Source: an uncultured Ruminococcus sp.
GTDB taxonomy: Bacteria > Bacillota > Clostridia > Oscillospirales > CAG-272
NCBI GenBank assembly: GCA_902778985.1
Contig: CACYZS010000095.1
Location: 1-5,337, forward strand
DNA length: 5,337 nt
Reading direction: 5' to 3'
Each line of letters starts with the position of its first letter. The stretch's first letter is position 1. The position numbers and the translations under genes were made by a program. Shown here piece by piece: positions 1-5,259 of the stretch. Below the pieces are notes generated by a model, which was given only the letters and a program-made list of their open reading frames with translations, did not search any database and was not told where the DNA came from.

Positions 1-2
1 AA

Positions 3-1634
3 GACAACTGGAATGGTGGCATCCAGACTGGCACGGACTATTCGCTTCAGACGCTTGTCGATGCCAAAACCGCCGACCAGAATGAAGCCGCCTCATTCGT
101 GTTCTCTCTCTCGTCCGCCAAATACAGTATGATTCTCTACAAGTCGGGACGCTTCGACTGGCGAAGCGACGATGCGCCGGATTCCGGCACACCGCTCAAA
201 ATGAGCGGCACGTCGTTCGACTACGCTACAGCCATCGCAAACGGAACCGACAACACTCTTGCGCTCTTTTCCGGCACGGAGATTCCTACCTCCGGCGATG
301 GCTTCCGGCAGCTTGAGTCGATCACGGCTCACAATCTCGAACGCGGCTACGACCTTGGCGGTTACGGCAACGCGAACTACGACAAGCTGCTTGTCGGCAC
401 GATCAAGAGCTTCCGTCAATACGACCACGCGCTTTCGCCGGAAGAAGTCGCGCAGAACCGCAAGGTGGACGACTTCCGCTTCTTCGGCAAGTTCGCCGAG
501 ACGGACGTGATCGTCCAGTCGACTTACGCCGCGCTTCAGGGAAACGAGCCGGACGGTGAATACGACATCGACGGCTCGCACACGTTCACAGCGCCCGCAA
601 CCGCCACGATCAAAATCAACGGCAAGACCATCGCTTATGTCTGCGCCGGCTACACGGTCGAGACGCAGGACGGGAATTATTGGACTACCTCGCAGACCGG
701 CGACGGCAACTCCATCGCAATCGCCGAGGGGCAGGGCGTGAAGCGTCTTACATGGCTTTGGAGGCCGGTTTCGGGCATTCGCACTGCCGACGACTACTCA
801 TTTGACGATTATTCGCAAGCGGGCCTTGTCTGGAACTACGATGGTATCTACAATGCCGGTATCGGCGTGCATGATTCCAATGCAACGACGTGGAAGAACC
901 TCGGAAGCGGCGCGAACGCCGATCTGCACTGGAACGGCAAGACGACTACAGGCCACTGGACCGACGATGGTTATGTCTTTGCCGGAGGCCCCCGCTTCAA
1001 AGGCGATGCTTCGTTCTATCTTAGGAACTTCACGCTTCAGACGCTCGTTGATGCCGACGCCTCTGCCCAGACCGCCGGCAGCACTTATGGCTCGATCTTC
1101 TGCGGCATGTACCAGTATTTCAACCTCTATCTGATAACGGAGTCCTACAATGGTTCTGCCGCCGGTGCGTTGTGCTGGCGCGCCCAGTCCGACGGGAGGT
1201 ACATGTATTTCAAGACGCCGGGTCATCACTACGACTACGCGACTGCGATTCAGGACTTCGACAACAGAACCGCGAAAATCTTCCCTGGAGTTGACGTCCC
1301 GACCACTCCTGCGGAAAACGACTACAATTCCGCCAACGAGAAGCAGCGCACGTGCTTCCAGTTCGACTCCGTCATAACCGGAAGCGACACCGGCTATGGA
1401 CTTGGACAGCGCGGCAACGAGGCCACATGGGGCATGGTCGGCACGCTCAAGAACTTCCGCTACTACGACCGCGTGCTGACGGAGGAGGAAATAATCCGCA
1501 ACCGCAACGCCGACGCCGTGCGCTACTTCGGCGCGCTGGGCGTCACGAACGTTCTTGAAGTCGCAAACGGAAATGAAGAGGCGTACGCGGTCGAGGGCTC
1601 GTGGACTTTCGACGCCCCGGCGACCGTCGAGTAG
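3..1634 (+). CDS. Partial modular LamG-like (concanavalin A-like) surface protein, 5' and 3' truncated
   Basis: The reading frame is open from base 3, so the true start lies to the left; the GTG at 99 is inside a module and is not a start. About 543 residues are visible. They hold two copies of a LamG/concanavalin A-like beta-sandwich module. Each contains an LQTLVDA strand (near bases 45 and 1035), a DYATAI segment, and a closing F(R/K)xYDxxL(S/T)xEE(V/I)xxNRxxDxxRxFG segment (near 410-490 and 1450-1530). Between them is a smaller unit beginning GNE...TFTAPAT, rich in Thr, Gly and aromatic residues. Such modules are usually extracellular and bind carbohydrate or act in adhesion; no catalytic domain, signal peptide or anchor is visible, so the function is not known. 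The second GNE...TFDAPAT unit breaks off after about 20 residues at a TAG, exactly where the sequence changes character, so this stop is probably not the natural C-terminus. Leucine is often CTT here (about 15 of 30 by hand count), unlike the genes to the right. Confidence 0.8.
   Translation, partial: DNWNGGIQTGTDYSLQTLVDAKTADQNEAASFVFSLSSAKYSMILYKSGRFDWRSDDAPDSGTPLKMSGTSFDYATAIANGTDNTLALFSGTEIPTSGDGFRQLESITAHNLERGYDLGGYGNANYDKLLVGTIKSFRQYDHALSPEEVAQNRKVDDFRFFGKFAETDVIVQSTYAALQGNEPDGEYDIDGSHTFTAPATATIKINGKTIAYVCAGYTVETQDGNYWTTSQTGDGNSIAIAEGQGVKRLTWLWRPVSGIRTADDYSFDDYSQAGLVWNYDGIYNAGIGVHDSNATTWKNLGSGANADLHWNGKTTTGHWTDDGYVFAGGPRFKGDASFYLRNFTLQTLVDADASAQTAGSTYGSIFCGMYQYFNLYLITESYNGSAAGALCWRAQSDGRYMYFKTPGHHYDYATAIQDFDNRTAKIFPGVDVPTTPAENDYNSANEKQRTCFQFDSVITGSDTGYGLGQRGNEATWGMVGTLKNFRYYDRVLTEEEIIRNRNADAVRYFGALGVTNVLEVANGNEEAYAVEGSWTFDAPATVE
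45..1634 (+). repeat. Tandem protein-level modules, about 330-343 residues apart, second copy cut short
   Basis: The LamG-like module plus linker unit occurs twice. The LQTLVDA strand recurs at bases 45 and 1035 (990 bases apart), and the GNE linker start recurs at 540 and 1569 (1029 bases apart). The copies are clearly diverged at the DNA level apart from short matches such as CGCTTCAGACGCT, so this is an old duplication within the gene. The second linker unit is incomplete because of the break near 1630. Confidence 0.7.
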
Positions 1635-2431
1635 ACGAACCAGCCGCCGAAGCCGAGGATCATCGCCGAGATCAGGGCGATGATCAGTTCGATGATGACG
1701 TCGAAGATCACCGAGACGCGCACGAAGGACACGTTGCAGTCGGCGTTCTTTTTCGCCACCTTGGCGAAGGCGTGGATCTCGCTGGTCTCCTTGACGAACG
1801 CCTTGATGACGCGGATCCCGGTAAAGTTCTCCTGCGCGAAGTCGTAGAGTTTGTCGTATTCGCCCTGCCGCTGTTCCCATTTCAGCGCCATGTACTTCTC
1901 GCCTAGTCCGCCCCAGACGATGATCAGGAGCATCGGGATCATGGAGAGCAGCGCGAGCGCCCAGTCGAGGCGGAACATACGCAGGATCACGAGCAGACCG
2001 AGGAAGAAGGCGTCGACCATCTGCACGGTGCCGAACCCGGTGAACTCCTCGATGGTCTCGAGGTCGGTCGTGAACCACGACATGATCGAGCCGATCTTGG
2101 TCGAATGGTAGTAGGTCGGGGAGAGCCGCTCGCTCTTATGGAACATCTCGCGGCGAAGCCCCGCCTGGATGCGGAGCGAAGCGTTGAAGAGCGTGTAGCG
2201 CCAGATCATACGCCCTGCGAACATCACGCCCGCGACGATCATCAGTTTTCCGACGGTGGAAAGGATCGAGTCGACGGTGGCGTTCCCCTCTTTGAGCGAG
2301 TCGACCAACCGACCGAGGAATTCGGGCTGAAAGAGTTGCGCATAGTCGACCGCGACAAGCGAAAAGATCCCGATCAGGAAGAAATACCAGTATCGGGCGT
2401 AGTATTTGTTCAGGTGTTTCGAGAGCAACAT
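1523..2431 (-). CDS. ABC-type multidrug exporter, YheI/BmrA-like, truncated after five membrane helices
   Basis: This is the N-terminal transmembrane half of a type-1 ABC exporter half-transporter. Hydrophobic helices lie at about residues 14-33, 62-80, 136-154, 157-175 and 240-266. The hallmark cytoplasmic segments KIGSIMSWFTTDLETIEEF (about 112-130) and QENFTGIRVIKAFVKE (about 200-215) place it with the YheI/LmrA-like heterodimeric drug exporters of Bacillota, where full length is about 580 residues. The reading continues to a stop at 1523, but residues after about 268 (from TVAG on) are only the antisense of the LamG gene. The sixth helix and the whole nucleotide-binding domain (Walker A, signature, Walker B) are missing, so this piece could not work as a transporter. 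The ATG at 2431 is chosen over the upstream ATG at 2467 because an AAGGAA site lies 8 bases before it and the MLLSKHLNKYYARYW start matches the family. The substrate cannot be told from the sequence. Confidence 0.85.
   Translation of the reverse strand: MLLSKHLNKYYARYWYFFLIGIFSLVAVDYAQLFQPEFLGRLVDSLKEGNATVDSILSTVGKLMIVAGVMFAGRMIWRYTLFNASLRIQAGLRREMFHKSERLSPTYYHSTKIGSIMSWFTTDLETIEEFTGFGTVQMVDAFFLGLLVILRMFRLDWALALLSMIPMLLIIVWGGLGEKYMALKWEQRQGEYDKLYDFAQENFTGIRVIKAFVKETSEIHAFAKVAKKNADCNVSFVRVSVIFDVIIELIIALISAMILGFGGWFVYSTVAGASKVHEPSTAYASSFPFATSRTFVTPSAPK
1614..1636. other. Junction of two unrelated sequences (chimeric contig or rearrangement breakpoint)
   Basis: Reading right, the plus-strand LamG gene is intact through APATVE and then stops. 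Reading left on the minus strand, the ABC exporter is intact through GFGGWFVYS, then becomes the antisense of the LamG gene. The short stretch GCGACCGTCGAG (about 1620-1631) fits both sides, as PATVE on one strand and YSTVA on the other, so the exact breakpoint cannot be placed and may be a microhomology or a shared assembly k-mer. Codon use differs on the two sides. No insertion sequence, direct repeat or integrase is visible here. Confidence 0.75.
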
Positions 2432-2439
2432 AGTCGCGG

Positions 2440-2445
2440 TTCCTT
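2440..2445 (-). promoter_or_regulatory. Ribosome binding site of the ABC exporter gene
   Basis: AAGGAA on the minus strand, 8 bases upstream of the ATG at 2431. It decides the start, because the in-frame ATG at 2467 lies upstream of this site and has no comparable one of its own. Confidence 0.65.
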
Positions 2446-2496
2446 GCAGGTCGTGCGCGTATCGCATACGCGCTTCGGGCGGGTATAAGTCATATT

Positions 2497-2525
2497 ATTA
2501 TAGCAAAGAGTTTTTAAAGTGTCAA
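2497..2525 (-). promoter_or_regulatory. Consensus sigma-70/sigma-A promoter of the ABC exporter gene
   Basis: On the minus strand there is a perfect -35 TTGACA (2520-2525), a 17-base spacer, and a perfect -10 TATAAT (2497-2502) preceded by an extended TGC. Transcription would begin near 2490, giving a leader of about 60 bases before the ATG at 2431. The perfect match suggests strong constitutive expression unless a repressor acts here. I see no clear operator palindrome overlapping it. Confidence 0.85.
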
Positions 2526-2619
2526 CCGTTTTCCATAAAAATCGCCCGTTTCCGCGCGCCGCGCATAGTTTTGCCGCCCCGCTCCCATACTATCGCCAAA
2601 CCCGAAAGGAGCGTGCAGA

Positions 2620-2838
2620 ATGGAAAACGGAAAGAGAAAAAAGACGATCGAGGAGTTCCCCGGGGCGACCCCGACGCCCGCGATCCCGCAGACGCCCGAG
2701 ATCCCGCAGACGCCCGAGATCCCCGATCCCCCCGTCCCCAACCGGGCGTGGACCGAAATGAAACTGGGACGGGATATCGACGAACTGACGCCCGAGGACA
2801 AAAGAGACTTGTATATCGGACACGATCCCCTGATCTGA
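2620..2838 (+). CDS. Small proline-rich protein of unknown function (72 residues)
   Basis: I do not recognise a family. The start is supported by AAAGGAG placed 8 bases before the ATG, and the gene is followed directly by a strong terminator. The protein has a basic, lysine-rich N-terminus (MENGKRKKTIEEF), a proline/threonine stretch at about residues 15-40 with the hexapeptide IPQTPE twice in tandem, and a charged C-terminal part of about 30 residues (WTEMKLGRDIDELTPEDKRD, then LYIGHDPLI). There is no signal peptide, membrane segment or cysteine, so a soluble cytoplasmic protein is likely. The proline stretch could be a flexible spacer or a binding segment. I found no promoter of the TGCTATAAT type upstream; the nearest -10-like word is TACTAT at 2588-2593, with no good -35. 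The gene is divergent from the ABC exporter, so the two do not form one operon. Coding status is likely but rests only on start signal, terminator and composition. Confidence 0.65.
   Translation: MENGKRKKTIEEFPGATPTPAIPQTPEIPQTPEIPDPPVPNRAWTEMKLGRDIDELTPEDKRDLYIGHDPLI
2683..2718 (+). repeat. Perfect 18-base tandem duplication inside the proline-rich gene
   Basis: The unit ATCCCGCAGACGCCCGAG occurs twice in succession (2683-2700 and 2701-2718), encoding IPQTPE twice. A degenerate continuation (IPDPPVP) follows. The perfect identity suggests a recent slippage duplication, and copy number may vary between strains. Confidence 0.9.
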
Positions 2839-2840
2839 AA

Positions 2841-2882
2841 GCAAAAAGCGCACCGAAATCTTTCGGTGCGCTTGCTTTTTTT
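2841..2882 (+). terminator. Rho-independent terminator of the proline-rich gene
   Basis: The arms AGCGCACCGAAA (2847-2858) and TTTCGGTGCGCT (2861-2872) form a GC-rich hairpin, followed shortly by seven T residues (2876-2882). It begins only a few bases after the TGA at 2838. The opposite strand also ends in a run of five T, so it may work in both directions, though no minus-strand gene leads into it. Confidence 0.85.
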
Positions 2883-2900
2883 GCTACAGGGTGCTATAAT
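2872..2900 (+). promoter_or_regulatory. Extended -10 promoter of the EEP hydrolase gene
   Basis: A perfect TATAAT at 2895-2900 is preceded by the extended -10 element TGC. Seventeen bases upstream is a weak -35, TTGCTT (2872-2877), which lies in the end of the terminator stem and its T tract. Transcription would start near 2907, about 29 bases before the ATG at 2936, with a GAGGTG ribosome site at 2920-2925 between them. Confidence 0.7.
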
Positions 2901-2935
2901 GGGAAAAACGGACGAAAACGAGGTGCGAACGTACT

Positions 2936-3778
2936 ATGCTCATTATGTCGAACAACATCTGGAAATGCGACGACAATCTGCCGTCCTGGAAGGAAAAGGG
3001 CGGGGACTGCTCCGCCGAGGTGCGCTCGAAGGGGCTGCTCCGCGTCTACCGCGAACTGCTCCCCGACGTGCTGGGGCTCCAGGAGTCGTCGGTCAAGATG
3101 GCGGACCTGTTGATGGCGGGACTTGCCGACTGTCCCGACGGGGACGGCGGGATCGCCCGCTACGAACTGATCACGGGCGGCGACACGCCGATCGTGTACC
3201 GTCAGGACAAACTGAAACTGATCGAGAGCGGGTTCTTCCGCTATTCCGAAGAGATCCCCGGACTGCCCGAGAAATACAACAACGGCGAGACCAAATCGTT
3301 CTGCTGGGGACTGTTTGAAGATCGCAAGACCAAGGCGCGCGTCGCCGTGATGACCACCCACCTGTGGTGGCAGTCGGAGGAGGCGGTCCCGGGCTCCAGG
3401 GAAGCGCGCGAATACCAGTTCCGGCAGGCGGACGCAGCCCTTTGCGCCGTGATGGAAAAGTACGGCTGCCCCGGCGTGCTGATGGGCGATTTCAACGCAG
3501 CGTCCGACACGCTCTGCATCGCGGCGTCCAAGCAACTCGGCTGGAAGGACGTGCACGACGTCGCGATCGGCGACCGGGACGAGACCAGAGGTCACCATTG
3601 GTGCGACCGTAAGTGGTACGGACGGCGCGACGACGGCGGCACGTTTGACCGGGCGATCGACCACATCCTCGTCAAAGGGGTGAAGCCCGACGCGGTCAAA
3701 TACTTCCGCCGCATGACGGCGGAATGGTTCGATCCGATCTCGGATCACTATCCGCTCTACTGCGAGATCGAACTTTGA
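2936..3778 (+). CDS. Endonuclease/exonuclease/phosphatase (EEP) superfamily protein
   Basis: A 280-residue single-domain protein of the DNase I-like EEP fold, a Mg-dependent phosphodiester or phosphomonoester hydrolase family. The expected active-site residues are present in order: Asn in SNNIW (about 6-7), the metal-binding Glu in VLGLQE (about 50), His in THLWW (142), Asp and Asn in GDFN (185, 187), Asp-His in IDHILVK (242-243), and the closing Asp-His in SDHYPL (270-271). It should therefore be enzymatically active. The family ranges from DNA-repair nucleases to sphingomyelinases and sugar- or lipid-phosphate phosphatases, and the substrate cannot be told here. There is no signal peptide or membrane helix, so a cytoplasmic location is inferred. 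The ATG at 2936 is chosen for the GAGGTG site 10 bases upstream; the internal ATG four codons on is a possible alternative. It has its own promoter and is convergent with serS, so it is probably monocistronic. Confidence 0.9.
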   Translation: MLIMSNNIWKCDDNLPSWKEKGGDCSAEVRSKGLLRVYRELLPDVLGLQESSVKMADLLMAGLADCPDGDGGIARYELITGGDTPIVYRQDKLKLIESGFFRYSEEIPGLPEKYNNGETKSFCWGLFEDRKTKARVAVMTTHLWWQSEEAVPGSREAREYQFRQADAALCAVMEKYGCPGVLMGDFNAASDTLCIAASKQLGWKDVHDVAIGDRDETRGHHWCDRKWYGRRDDGGTFDRAIDHILVKGVKPDAVKYFRRMTAEWFDPISDHYPLYCEIEL

Positions 3779-3782
3779 AAAT

Positions 3783-3809
3783 GCTGCCCCGACACAGAGG
3801 GGTGGTTTT
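3783..3809 (+). terminator. Weak possible terminator after the EEP gene
   Basis: CTGCCCC (3784-3790) can pair with GGGGTGG (3799-3805) using two G-T pairs, followed by TTTT (3806-3809). It lies just after the stop of the EEP gene. The stem is short, so termination may instead depend on the stronger hairpin at 3821-3847 read in the plus direction. Confidence 0.35.
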
Positions 3810-3847
3810 AAAAAAAACAGCGGCGTCCCGGGAAAATCGGGACGCCG
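3810..3847 (-). terminator. Rho-independent terminator of serS
   Basis: On the minus strand, a perfect ten-base stem (3838-3847 with 3821-3830, CGGCGTCCCG against CGGGACGCCG) with a seven-base loop is followed, after three bases, by eight T (plus-strand A run 3810-3817). It starts 17 bases after the serS TAA. It sits between two convergent genes and may also stop plus-strand transcription from the EEP gene. Confidence 0.88.
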
Positions 3848-3864
3848 TTTGATTGGTTGAGAGG

Positions 3865-5157
3865 TTACTTTTTCTTCGGAACGAGCAGTTCGGTGCCGCC
3901 CATATAGGGACGCAGGGCAACCGGGATCTTCACCGTTCCGTCCGCCTGCAGATTGTTCTCGAGGAACGCGATCAGCATACGCGGCGGGGCGACCACGGTA
4001 TTGTTCAGCGTGTGGGCGAAATACTTGTTGCCGTCCGCGCCGTTCACCCGGATCTTCAGCCGGCGCGCCTGCGCGTCGCCGAGGTTGGAGCAGGAACCGA
4101 CCTCGAAATACTTCTTCTGCCGGGGCGACCACGCCTCGACGTCGACGCTCTTGACCTTGAGATCGGCAAGGTCGCCGGAGCAGCACTCGAGCGTGCGGAC
4201 GGGAATATCGAGCGAACGGAACAGGTCGACGGTGTTCTTCCAGAGGCGGTCGAACCAGATCGGGCTCTCCTCGGGACGGCAGACCACGATCATCTCCTGT
4301 TTCTCGAACTGGTGGATGCGGTAGACGCCGCGCTCCTCGATGCCGTGCGCGCCCTTCTCCTTGCGGAAGCAGGGGGAGTAACTGGTCAGGGTGTAGGGGA
4401 GATCCTCTTCCTTTAAGATCTGGTCGATGAACTTACCGATCATGGAATGTTCGCTGGTACCGATCAGGTAGAGGTCCTCGCCCTCGATCTTATACATCAT
4501 GGCGTCCATCTCGGCGAAACTCATCACGCCGGTCACGACGTCGGAACGGATCATGAACGGCGGGACGCAGTAGGTGAAGCCGCGGTCGATCATAAAGTCG
4601 CGGGCGTAGGAGATGACGGCGGAATGGACCCGCGCGATATCGCCCATCAGGTAGTAGAAGCCGTTGCCGGCGACGCGCCGCGCGCTGTCGAGGTCGATGC
4701 CCGCGAAACTCTCCATAATGTCGGTGTGATACGGGATCTCGAAATCGGGAACGACGGGTTCGCCGAACCTTTCGCGCTCGACGTTCTCGCTGTCGTCACG
4801 ACCCACGGGGACCGACGGATCGATGATGTTCGGAATGGTCATCATGTCGCGCTTGATCTTCTCTTCGAGTTCGGCGCACTCGGCTTCGAGCGCGGCAAGG
4901 CGCGCCGCCTGCTCCGAGACCTGCTTCTTCGCCGCCTCGGCTTCCTCGCGCTTCCCCTGCCCCATCAGCACGCCGATCTGTTTCGAGATCCGGTTGCGGT
5001 CGGCGCGGATGTCGTCGCCCTCTTTCTTCGCGGCTCTGCAGCGCGCGTCGAGTTCGATCACCTCGTCGACGAGCGGGAGTTTCTTATCCTGAAACTTCTT
5101 TTTGATGTTCTCTTTTACAACGTCGGGATTCTCCCGGACAAAACGCAGATCGAGCAT
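3865..5157 (-). CDS. serS: Seryl-tRNA synthetase
   Basis: Charges tRNA-Ser with serine (and tRNA-Sec where present), an essential cytoplasmic step of translation. The 430-residue length is normal for the bacterial-type enzyme. Residues 1 to about 110 form the tRNA-binding arm, starting MLDLRFVREN and running through a long charged coiled coil (about 28-105). The class II catalytic core follows: motif 1 near 166-200, the TSE loop for the serine site at 234-236, motif 2 with CFRKEKG and RIHQFEKQE (263-288), the EVGSCSN segment (352-358), and motif 3 with PPRMLIAFLEN ending in ALRPYMGG (391-421). The motif 2 and motif 3 arginines (265, 393) are present. Motif 3 reads LNNTVVAPPR where most bacterial enzymes have LNGSGLAVGR. 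The ATG at 5157 is preceded by GGAGGA at 5162-5167 and the N-terminus matches the family. The gene stands alone, with its own promoter and terminator. Confidence 0.97.
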   Translation of the reverse strand: MLDLRFVRENPDVVKENIKKKFQDKKLPLVDEVIELDARCRAAKKEGDDIRADRNRISKQIGVLMGQGKREEAEAAKKQVSEQAARLAALEAECAELEEKIKRDMMTIPNIIDPSVPVGRDDSENVERERFGEPVVPDFEIPYHTDIMESFAGIDLDSARRVAGNGFYYLMGDIARVHSAVISYARDFMIDRGFTYCVPPFMIRSDVVTGVMSFAEMDAMMYKIEGEDLYLIGTSEHSMIGKFIDQILKEEDLPYTLTSYSPCFRKEKGAHGIEERGVYRIHQFEKQEMIVVCRPEESPIWFDRLWKNTVDLFRSLDIPVRTLECCSGDLADLKVKSVDVEAWSPRQKKYFEVGSCSNLGDAQARRLKIRVNGADGNKYFAHTLNNTVVAPPRMLIAFLENNLQADGTVKIPVALRPYMGGTELLVPKKK

Positions 5158-5161
5158 TTTT

Positions 5162-5167
5162 TCCTCC
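5162..5167 (-). promoter_or_regulatory. Ribosome binding site of serS
   Basis: GGAGGA on the minus strand, four bases (all A) from the ATG at 5157. A strong but closely spaced Shine-Dalgarno site that fixes the start. Confidence 0.8.
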
Positions 5168-5175
5168 GTCTGTAC

Positions 5176-5193
5176 ACCTTCTTATAAGAAGGT
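5176..5193. promoter_or_regulatory. Perfect 18-base palindrome in the serS leader
   Basis: ACCTTCTTATAAGAAGGT is a perfect inverted repeat lying between the predicted serS transcription start (near 5206) and the Shine-Dalgarno site, eight bases upstream of the latter. As RNA it would form a seven-pair stem with a TATA loop; as DNA it has the shape of a dimeric repressor site. It has no T tract, so it is not a terminator. Function is inferred only from symmetry and position. Confidence 0.5.
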
Positions 5194-5212
5194 CGCTTTT
5201 GGTTATGAATGA

Positions 5213-5241
5213 ATGATAGCACAAAGCGCCCCGCTTGTCAA
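5213..5241 (-). promoter_or_regulatory. Sigma-70/sigma-A promoter of serS
   Basis: On the minus strand: -35 TTGACA (5236-5241, perfect), a 17-base spacer, and -10 TATCAT (5213-5218, one mismatch) with the extended element TGC before it. Transcription would begin near 5206, giving a leader of about 49 bases. The -35 box lies in the loop region of the hairpin at 5223-5259. Confidence 0.8.
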
Positions 5242-5259
5242 GCGTCGGGGCGCTTTTTT
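5223..5259. terminator. GC-rich terminator-like hairpin upstream of serS
   Basis: AAAGCGCCCCG (5223-5233) pairs with CGGGGCGCTTT (5246-5256), and an inner CGCTT/AAGCG pairing can extend it. A run of six T (5254-5259) follows on the plus strand, but no plus-strand gene leads into it within the window. On the minus strand the tail is only GCTTTGTGC. It most likely ends an upstream minus-strand gene beyond the window, with imperfect efficiency, or works in both directions. Confidence 0.6.

Noticed and set aside
93..581. Minus-strand open frame opposite the LamG gene
   Set aside because: Its valine/arginine-rich product is typical of an antisense frame; the plus frame carries a repeated domain.
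798..2078. Long minus-strand open frame across the junction (426 codons)
   Set aside because: It is antisense to the LamG gene on one side and out of frame with the ABC exporter on the other. Its arginine- and valine-rich product has no domain features, and it only exists because GC-rich DNA has few stops.
2683..2718. Start of a CRISPR or other array
   Set aside because: Only two adjacent copies without spacers, in frame within a coding region.
2514..2801. Minus-strand glycine/serine-rich frame opposite the proline-rich gene
   Set aside because: Its GISGVC repeats are just the reverse reading of the 18-base duplication, and the plus frame has the ribosome site and terminator.
2894..4186. 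Long minus-strand open frame (430 codons) over the EEP gene
   Set aside because: It runs antisense to the EEP gene with its complete active site, passes through the serS terminator and overlaps serS in another frame; no ribosome site.
4447..5187. Plus-strand open frame opposite serS (246 codons)
   Set aside because: The antisense shadow of a clear seryl-tRNA synthetase gene; the composition is that of reversed codons.
5158..5212. T-box riboswitch in the serS leader
   Set aside because: The predicted leader is only about 49 bases, with no T-box sequence, specifier loop or antiterminator.
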